64,000 bases of DNA, taken from Sipunculus nudus (lineage: Eukaryota; Annelida; Sipuncula; Golfingiida; Sipunculidae). The notes under the pieces were generated by a model that saw only the letters and a list, made by a program, of their open reading frames with translations, was not told where the DNA came from and did no database searches. The DNA lies in assembly GCA_026874595.1 (NCBI GenBank), contig CM049307.1, positions 30,602,362-30,666,361 of the forward strand, given 5' to 3'. Position numbers and translations under genes: made by a program. Shown in pieces: positions 1 to 64,000 of the stretch; the first letter of the stretch is position 1; the number at the start of each line of letters is the position of its first letter.

Positions 1-319
1 TCATAGTATTTTTCGAACAACTCCATAATTATTCGCGATGTACTCATTGTTTAATTATTTCGATTGTTTAGAAATGTATGAACAATTAAAAAATGTATAT
101 ACCATTATAGATAACTCTGTTCCAAGTTTAGACAGAGTATACTGTATCGTGTCTGATATGAATTTAAAACAACATTGGGTTTTGACTTTAGATACGGGAA
201 ATCATGTTGAAGCTGCTGTGTTACTTTTAAACATATTATCGATTTTACCTTTGTAACGTCATAAATTTCACTCATATATACTTGTAAATATGTTTCTGTG
301 AACCGTTGATCTTTTACAG
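1..319 (+). other. Intron or upstream part of the TIR-SAM gene
   Basis: AT-rich sequence with only short open frames and no recognisable domain. It ends in a pyrimidine-rich acceptor (ttttacag, 312-319) immediately before the TIR-coding exon. I read it as intron; earlier exons of that gene would lie left of the window. Confidence 0.5.
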
Positions 320-513
320 AAGCTGAGTATGCGTTCCGGTGCCGGGTGCCGTTCATCCCGCTGATGATGCAGCGTCAGTATAAACCAGACGGCTGGCTGG
401 GCCTGGTCCTCGGCGCGAAACTATATATTGAATTCTATGGAAAAATCACGTTTGATTTAGCTTACCAGAGACTGACAAAGGAACTCAAGAACAACATTAA
501 ACCAAAAATGGAT
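320..513 (+). CDS. TIR-SAM protein, TIR-domain exon (partial gene)
   Basis: This exon encodes the C-terminal half of a Toll/interleukin-1 receptor (TIR) domain. The reading begins with two bases completing a codon. It contains FIPLMMQRQYKPDGWLGLVL, followed by GAKLYIEF; that pattern (P-hydrophobic run, Y-x-P-D-G-W-L-G, then L-Y-x-x-F) is typical of invertebrate cytoplasmic TIR proteins. TIR domains mediate immune signalling through adaptor assembly, and some, such as SARM1, cleave NAD+. The catalytic Glu region is not in the window, so activity cannot be judged. The chosen end, GAT|GTAATT, gives the phase needed by the next exon, but it is a weak donor. The frame stays open to 648, so the exon may be longer or another exon may intervene. 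Confidence 0.68.
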
Positions 514-796
514 GTAATTGATGGTAATTTCGGTTCAGTTCAACATGTACTTGTTTTTGCATCAAGAATATTTCCTTTATTAGAACCATGCACAGGGCAT
601 ACAGAATCTTCTACACGGAAGTGGAAAATTAAGTTAATTCAATTTTGAAAGTAAGAATAAAACAATCGGTTGCAAGTTAAATAAACTTATCTACCATCAG
701 ATAATACAAGCTTTAATGCACTCAATATTAAAAGTTATATTGCTATAATTGCAAGGCCCCATCCAACCTCAGACAGCGAATCATCTGAGTTTACAG

Positions 797-879
797 CCTT
801 CCAGTCAAGTGCAACACGATACAAGGTCATGGAAAAAAGATGACGTCAAACGATGGTTATGCAAGCACGATCTTGAGAG
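797..879 (+). CDS. TIR-SAM protein, SAM-domain exon 1
   Basis: The exon lies between acceptor tttacag (790-796) and donor AG|GTAGAA. It reads PSSQVQHDTRSWKKDDVKRW and then LCKHDLER. The W-x-x-D-D-V-x-x-W-L signature is the start of a sterile alpha motif (SAM), a helical protein-interaction domain. It leaves two bases that pair with the one-base phase of the next exon. Together with the TIR exon this suggests an oligomerising TIR-SAM immune adaptor or NADase-like protein. The domain call is from the sequence; the role is inferred. Confidence 0.7.
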
Positions 880-1416
880 GTAGAAATTTGTAAATAATAC
901 TTTCCAAAAGATTAGAAGGGGTATTTGACAGCTGCTGATTGGATCATGATATGTGATTACTTTAAACATATAAACAGCTAAAGCAAAGATGGCTTCCCGT
1001 GCAGGGTGACAGCTATAATCTGTTTGATCATTGCAAAGCGTTCAAAATGTTTTGCAACATAAACATGAGATTCATTGTAAAATTCCTAATTGCATTATTG
1101 GTTCATCACCTCTATGTAGGTTTCTAGGGATTTATTTTAGAAATATAAGCTTTTAAGAAAGTTTTCTCCAAAAAACAGTGGACGCAGACTAGTTTAATAG
1201 AGTATGGTAATAATTAATGTACAGGTTTCAGCCAAATGACTGGTTATTTAATCCTTGCTTAAACAGTGAAAATGTATTTTTTTTCACCAGATTTTATAAG
1301 GAAACGTTAAGCAAAATGTACGTTCTACGAAGTTATTGGATTTTGATAACGTTAAGGCATCCAAAGAAGAATATACTCTGACTGGTTTACGTGATTGCAT
1401 TTTCCTCTATTGGTAG
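880..1416 (+). other. TIR-SAM intron, no feature seen
   Basis: AT-rich intron between the two SAM exons. I see no coding segment, repeat or RNA gene in it. Confidence 0.55.
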
Positions 1417-1483
1417 GTACAAGGAAAAGTTTGAAGACTATGATGGGAAGGCACTGCTTGGGATAAAGAAAATCCGAGATAAG
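1417..1483 (+). CDS. TIR-SAM protein, SAM-domain exon 2
   Basis: The exon reads, after a one-base carry-over, YKEKFEDYDGKALLGIKKIR plus DK. F-x-x-x-x-x-D-G-K-A-L-L is the central SAM signature (helices 2-4). The acceptor is ggtag; the donor AAG|GTCAAT keeps phase 0. A second donor, ATG|GTGAAA twelve bases downstream, would also keep frame and add four residues. The first is preferred because it joins the domain without an insertion. Confidence 0.72.
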
Positions 1484-2124
1484 GTCAATGTCATGGTGAA
1501 ATCTATTTTTATAATAAGAAAACCTCTTTAATCCAATTAAATGTCAACTTTATATGTATTGAAACTTTGTACTCAACCGAATGTATGTCGACCAGGACCC
1601 CATTGAAAATTAGCGTATATGCTGAACAGGCTTTCCTGGTTGAATAAGGATTTTTAATAACCTGATAAGTCTCATTGATCTATTTACACCGATTCTGGCA
1701 CAGGGCCTAGAATCGGAACACTGAGAGCGTATGTTTAAAATTTGGAGCTGGAAGCACAATGCGATACCTCGCTCATATTGGTCTGATCAAAATTCTTTGC
1801 TGTGTGTCAACCCTGGTGGCCAGACCCAGAGAAACTTGCTGTACAGTATACGTGAAGAGCGTAGGTTTGTCATAATTATGCATAAAGGTTTATACTTCGT
1901 CTAAAGTTTTCAGTATTTTTTTCCGGCCATAGACCAAGGGGTAAAAGACTATTAATTTTGTGACATGATAACATGTAAAGTTATTGGCTCTCAGCTTCAG
2001 AGAATTGTACGCTCGCACAAAATACAGGTAATTCTGTGTCACCTTGAAGTATAATTTATCTGCGTGAAACTTTTACCCAACCACTGTTCAGAGGTGGTAT
2101 AAATTGGAGTAATTTATGTAATAT

Positions 2125-2176
<52 letters not shown>

Positions 2177-2646
2177 AGCTCCGAGATCTATAAATAGCTC
2201 ATAGGTGTTTCCATACCTCTCAATATAATATATTATGTAGTACGGAGGCTGACTATACACACACACAAACACTCACACACACCAAACTCCTCCAATAAGG
2301 TATTGTTTAGTTTATAGTTTGAGGATTCACAAGGAAAGAAATTTGCACGTATCCCTAGCTTATCGATTTAGACATATGCACCTGAATGCGCTAACGTAGT
2401 GTTCTGTTGATAAAACTGTCATGTATATTTTTTAAAACAGTCAAAGTTTTCCAGTCCGTGAGCTGTTGATTATTAATACATTTTTCATTTACTGATAATG
2501 GCAATGATAATGTCCAATTTGCTCCTGTAATTTCCATATTCTGAATTCATAATTCCTCTCTTTTTATAGCAACGTATACCTTTTCTAATTTAAGACCTAA
2601 CATTGGTAACGGGTGAGTCATTTTGTTAATTCATGTATTTTTTCAG
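1484..2646 (+). other. TIR-SAM intron with AC/AT microsatellite
   Basis: Intron between SAM exons 2 and 3. It holds an (AC)n-(AT)n run at about 2128-2174 and a shorter AC-rich patch near 2257-2282. Nothing else is recognised. Confidence 0.55.
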
Positions 2647-2742
2647 GCACCTGAATTTTTCTATAGTGAAATGAAGAAAGAAGTCTTTAAAAAGCTGATA
2701 GATCTAGTACGATTCTCAGAAGCCCTGGATGAACTTGGTTAA
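2647..2742 (+). CDS. TIR-SAM protein, terminal SAM exon and stop
   Basis: After acceptor ttttttcag this exon reads APEFFYSEMKKEVFKKLIDL followed by VRFSEALDELG and a TAA stop at 2740-2742. It completes the last SAM helix. The gene therefore ends in a SAM domain a few residues before the stop. Phase and acceptor both fit the preceding exon. A polyadenylation signal AATAAA at 2906-2911 is suitably placed for the 3' end. The gene is on the same strand as MED12 and 4.6 kb upstream of it. Confidence 0.72.
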   Translation, partial: APEFFYSEMKKEVFKKLIDLVRFSEALDELG

Positions 2743-5031
2743 ATTACTGATAGTGACAGTTTTATGTCTTCGACTGATGAAGCTTACTGTGTTAATGTTA
2801 TCTGTGTCTCACAATGACACTGTATGAACTCTACAGGATGGGTGCGAATTTTATGGTGTAACTGATGGTGTTTAATCTCTGTCGTCAGATGCTGAATTTT
2901 ATTTGAATAAAAGGTGACATCGGAGAATACAATGATGGTAAATAATTCAGATACAATCTCTTGTTGTACGTGATCTTCCTGATGTGTGGTTCTTCAGAAA
3001 CCAGTTTGCTTTAGCTGATGAGAATATCTTCAACTCCAAGCTGCGATTCCCATTTAAAGGAGAGAACGATTTTGCGATAACTAACAACACCATTTACTGT
3101 ATATCCCTTGTGTCTATAAAAATATACAACAAGAAGAAGGTGATCATGATGATGATGATGATGATGCTTTTGCTGCTGATGATGATGAATATGATGAAAA
3201 TATCCTCCTTAGTTGCATTCTTCATTTAAATTGAGATTTTATCATGTACTTTACAGATTTATCGAAAAATATGTATTATATATAAGTATATTCGAGAAAA
3301 ATAATTATGGGAGATTTGTCGACAATTTGTCTGATGGAATTTTTTTGACTGATTATATATAATTTACATTTTTATATTGTACATAGATTTGCTTCTTTCA
3401 AATGTAACAAAGTTCCAAGTATTCTTTTGTAAGGCAACAAATAAGTGGTCAACCCTTTCGATCATATAATGATTTGTTAAGTTGTTTGGCCTGAGGTACT
3501 TCGATTTGGTCCGATCAGTGTCAAGCACTGGATCTTGTGAACCGTAAACTCTTCATATATCTGGATCATACTTAAAAGGGATTATATTGCCGATAAGAAT
3601 AATGATTATGTCGGAATAACATGTGATGTTGTATTTAGATCAACCATGAACCTTAGTTCGGGAGGGGGGATATCCCTTTCACTTTTTAGGGGTGGGGACT
3701 CAGTACCTTTTGTTCCTCTCACTTTTAGGTGAATAAAACCAGATTTTAAAATTCGAGATAATTCCGGCAATCAGTTTATTGATTCATAACAGTTTACTCA
3801 ATAATATTTCAATATTGAGAAATATTTCTTCAATTATATCTCATACTGAGAAAATTTAGGACATTGCACGTGTCAACTGCTTCATTAAATTGGCATAAAT
3901 TTTGGCTTATGTTTTGAATGTTTGAATCTAATGTAATTATGAAAAGTATACCGCTTAAATTTGAGCAAAAAATATTTTTTTTTGTATGATGAAAATGACA
4001 TTTGCCATTATAAGTGGTGGGATCGAAGTAAACTGTAATATTCTGAGAGAGGGATTTTGTCAACGGTGTTATTAGTGGGGGAAAGGGGGGGGGGGGGGTG
4101 TCTCAAGAATTTTAGCAGTTGTCCTTGCATCTGGGGGGGGGGGGGTCGGGGGCTTCTGTTGATATCCCAAGACTCGTGGGATTAATGCATACCGCCGATG
4201 TGAAATATTAGGTATCAGAATATTAAATAATCTTCAAGAGCTAGATACTGTGAGTTATTGTTTTGATTTTGTTGCATCTTTTTTACATGGACATGATTGT
4301 GCTCTGGTCACACCAGGCCTTTTTTTACCGTATTTGATGGCAGCAATTTAATTTTTCTCATTAAATGCAGTGTAACATGATCTCTTTCTTAATGCTTTAT
4401 ACATATATTTTTTCATATATTTTACTTTGCCAATATATTTTTGTATTTATTTATATACATAGTGCAAATAAATAAATCGCATCTCATTAGTTTTTTTGTC
4501 CCCTGAAACAAAAGAAAATGTGTGTATATATGATATACGCGGGTTGGTGTTAAAATTGCACGATATTCTACACGTTCACGGTTTGAATTTCTTAATAGTT
4601 ACGTAACGTAATGCGTTATATTTGCATCACATTATATTTCTTTAAGGGAATGTCCCTGGCTGAAACCCCCAAATCTAATATATTACCAAATGTATTTTTT
4701 TCAAATTCATATTAGACCTGATAAAATATGCATTATTTTAAACCTATTACAGTATTACAGTATTACAGTATTACAGTATTCTTTCATGTGGTATACGAAG
4801 GGTATACCTATTTGGATAAAGCTATTTTGAAATTAATTTTTACATATTTTAACATTTTAAACATTAATATTTTTAAAAGTTACATTATTCTAAGAACCCA
4901 GTAACCACAGGCTCTCGAAATCATTGAAATAATAGATAATACCACTGTAAGTATAATAAAGCGTATTATTAAATTATTTCAGGGCCTGTGTAGTAACCCT
5001 CTTTTCAGCTGACTGATAATAAACTATGGGT

Positions 5032-5083
<52 letters not shown>

Positions 5084-7000
5084 ATTCTTTACAGTGTTAG
5101 ATAAACAACAGATGTCTATTATCGCAAAACGATCGCAATGAATAGTCTCCCGTGCCATAACATTAAAAATTAAATGTCAAAATCGGTCGGAATATCCAAA
5201 GAAAATCACCATGCAGACACCACTGAAAACCACCGAAAATCAACCAAAAACCACTGGAAATCAACAAATTTCTTTGACATTCCTGAAGAGTGTAGTTCTT
5301 TTGACTGATAATTTGCAGAAAAACAATTGTAGTCCAAAAAATTTTAAAATTAATTCGAAGATATGATTTTTATCTTGACTGCAAAGAAACCTGACGTTGT
5401 CTGTGGCCCGGGTACTTGAAACCAGTGGCCTTTGACTGAGGAAAAGATATCGCCACCTTTTAGTCATATTGGTTACTAACAGTGCTGACAGCCAGCCTGA
5501 CAGGGGCGAGGAGAGATATGAATGTAATATTTCAGTAGAGTTATGGAGAGACTTTTGAGCCGCCCCCCCCCCCCCCCACACACACACACATACTTTTTGA
5601 TACAAGGGATGGGGGTCCTCAGTTTGACTATTCTTTCAGAAATGATGCAAGTTCAATGGAATTGCATGGAACATTAATTGTACTTCTTCTCAGTCGACTT
5701 GTCTTTATGAAAGTATGACTTTATTTCTCAGCTGAGTGTGTTTAATTATGCAGTTCAATATTGTGCAATTGTTGGAGGTAAGGAAATTATGCAATTGTTG
5801 TCAGAGATAACGGTAGGAAATATACTTGTATGCTTATAACATTTGGATTGATAACCTTAATTGTAGAGGTCTGCTTTATATATATGTTTTTTTATATGAC
5901 TTTTTTTACGTTTTGCTTAAAGTTTAATTATATATCATGCTTGAAATCATTTCAATTTTCTATAAAATGTTCATTTTAATACTGATTTTATAATTACATG
6001 TACATCTTAAACTTCATGAAAGTTTGGAGATGATATTTATCCTTAAATTTGCCTCTCAGTATACATTATTTCATGCTTCATGCCCTGCACGCCTATATAG
6101 TTTTGAATAAAGTTAAAAAAAATTTATTAAGCTGTGAAAAAGACTATATTACAGTATTAATATTATCAGTTCGGCACACAACCCTCAAACGCCCTACCCT
6201 CTCGGGTGCTTACTTGCAGAATGCGCCCCCCCCCCCCCCCCATCTCCCCAACACAACTTTCAAACACTGTCCAAAGCCGATTTAGTATTCATTTATATTT
6301 ATTAATCTTATTATTTTATGCTATTTATCAAGTGGGTCAGAGGAATAAGTTGATTTCCATCAGTTCTTGGCTGATTTTCGGTGGGTTTTCTTTGAGTTTT
6401 GGTGGTTTTCTGGGAATATCCCAACCCTTCATTTGAAATTGAAAAAGAAAAATATCACATGTAACTATTGCTATATAACCAAAGATCAGTTTTGGAAAAA
6501 TCAGTCGTATATTAATCAGTTGGTGATCTAGTGCAATTTGTCACTACCTGCAGAGGCTTAAATACATGTACATTGTTAATCTATATTATACTATACTATA
6601 ATATACTATTAACCCCCTGTACAAATAAAGATTTTCTTTGCAGTTTGATTTTTGTGGATTTGTGTTCGTGACGGTGTCAGGGACATCAGTATAACGGCAG
6701 ATGGATTTAGAACAGGGTTACGTTATTTTAGCGCCTCGCTTGCACAATAATATAGATTACATGTGTGTATTTATAATATTATATATACTGGCATAATTAT
6801 CCAACTGTATATGGTTTTAAAATATTAATCCTGGAATTCTAAGCTATTATCTAATTTGATTTCATAAATTTATTTTGTATAAGATAGGGTATGTAAAAAT
6901 ACATAGGTAAAGCTAGACCGATTTTATTAGCAACATCATTGGCTCATCAGGCTCAACAAGACCTACCACAGCGCCCCCGTGTGTCTTTGAAATATACTAG
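2743..7000. other. Intergenic spacer between TIR-SAM gene and MED12
   Basis: It starts with the probable 3' UTR (AATAAA at 2906). It then holds simple repeats: an ATG/GAT run (3146-3190), G-runs (4085-4100 and 4134-4145), a short TTACAGTA run (4747-4780), a GA run (5039-5082), a C-run next to CA repeats (5563-5590) and a C-run (6225-6240). I found no exon, RNA gene or transposon coding region. Short open frames here have no domain signal. Confidence 0.6.
5039..5082. repeat. (GA)n microsatellite
   Basis: Nearly pure AG dinucleotide run with one interrupting AAAG, in the intergenic spacer. Confidence 0.9.
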
Positions 7001-7312
7001 GGGAGACCAGGAGTGAACTGTGAATCGTTGAACTACGACCTGCACTCACCGCATTTCCGAATGACGAACAGTGAAACAGGGAGCTAACATTTCCAGGAGA
7101 GACCTCAATATTAATAACAACGGAATCCCGGCTTCAGCCAACAAGGCCGCTAATTAAGGGGACCAGGCTGAAAATCGGGAAGATAACATTCATATAAAGA
7201 TGTAACAGGACAAGTACATCTTTTATAACCAGCTACCTTATTGAAGGAACGGAACCCGCGGAGGTGGAAGGTTTTTGAGCGGCGTCAGGGTAGGAGAGAA
7301 AATGTAACAAAG
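7000..7312 (+). promoter_or_regulatory. MED12: Probable MED12 promoter and 5' UTR
   Basis: The 300 bases before the start codon are richer in CpG than the flanks, consistent with the promoter and 5' leader of a housekeeping gene. No TATA box is convincingly placed. The ATG context is aaagATGtcg, with A at -3. In-frame codons upstream of this ATG lack another ATG. The transcription start cannot be fixed from sequence alone. Confidence 0.35.
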
Positions 7313-63804
<56,492 letters not shown>

Positions 63805-64000
63805 GTCAGTTATACCTGATGCCTGTTTAAATAAGTATCAAGAAAAAAAATTAAGGCAGTATCTGCTGAAGGCAGAAATAATTATTTTGTATAAAAGGTT
63901 TTTCATGCTTTTCCTGAAATTTTGTCATATGTCAACTCATGAATTAAGGTGAATATTTCTGCTCTAAATTAACCTTACACTTGTCAAGTGAATGTGAAAT

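Noticed and set aside
7241..7312. Upstream in-frame extension of MED12 exon 1 starting at TTG
   Set aside because: Not an ATG, and the conserved protein begins near the ATG at 7313; treated as 5' UTR.

Overview
This is a window of animal nuclear DNA, most likely from a bivalve mollusc. The window is AT-rich, the genes are split by GT-AG introns, and the introns are full of short elements with a 5' hairpin, a TCCG/TCTG tetranucleotide run and a tandem core. That design is the one described for bivalve 'pearl' and Helentron-like rolling-circle elements. I cannot name the species. The organism call is an inference; the exon structures below are read directly. Two host genes lie on the + strand. 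The 3' part of a gene with a TIR domain and then a SAM domain occupies about 320-2742. After a 4.6 kb spacer comes MED12, the large subunit of the Mediator CDK8 kinase module. It starts at 7313 and runs off the right edge. I placed 33 coding exons by splice sites, reading frame and the remembered human protein. They sum to 5,058 nt, exactly 1,686 codons, with phase kept at every junction. MED12 features include the CDK8-activating N-terminus, the LCEWAV domain, and a lineage-specific run of 14 Thr-Pro units not in the human protein as I remember it. One intron appears to be GC-AG. The introns make up most of the window. Introns 6, 8, 10, 12 and 20 hold several families of rolling-circle-like elements. 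Intron 8 has three nested layers: a minisatellite, split by one element, which is split by a second. Intron 9 holds a 5.6 kb element on the minus strand. It encodes a roughly 930-residue DDE-like protein broken by only two in-frame stops, and its flanks carry repeated TTACGGTAATGA motifs. Intron 12 holds a complete but frameshifted GC-rich DIRS-type tyrosine-recombinase retrotransposon. Its inverted repeats, internal complementary region, GTT junctions and reconstructed empty site are all visible. Introns 1, 4, 9 and 25 carry MITE-like elements. The least expected pattern is at MED12 splice junctions. Introns 8, 21 and 26 begin, and intron 24 ends, with tandem repeats whose unit contains a copy of the adjoining splice site. 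In two cases (33 bp and 48 bp units) use of a neighbouring copy would lengthen the protein in frame.
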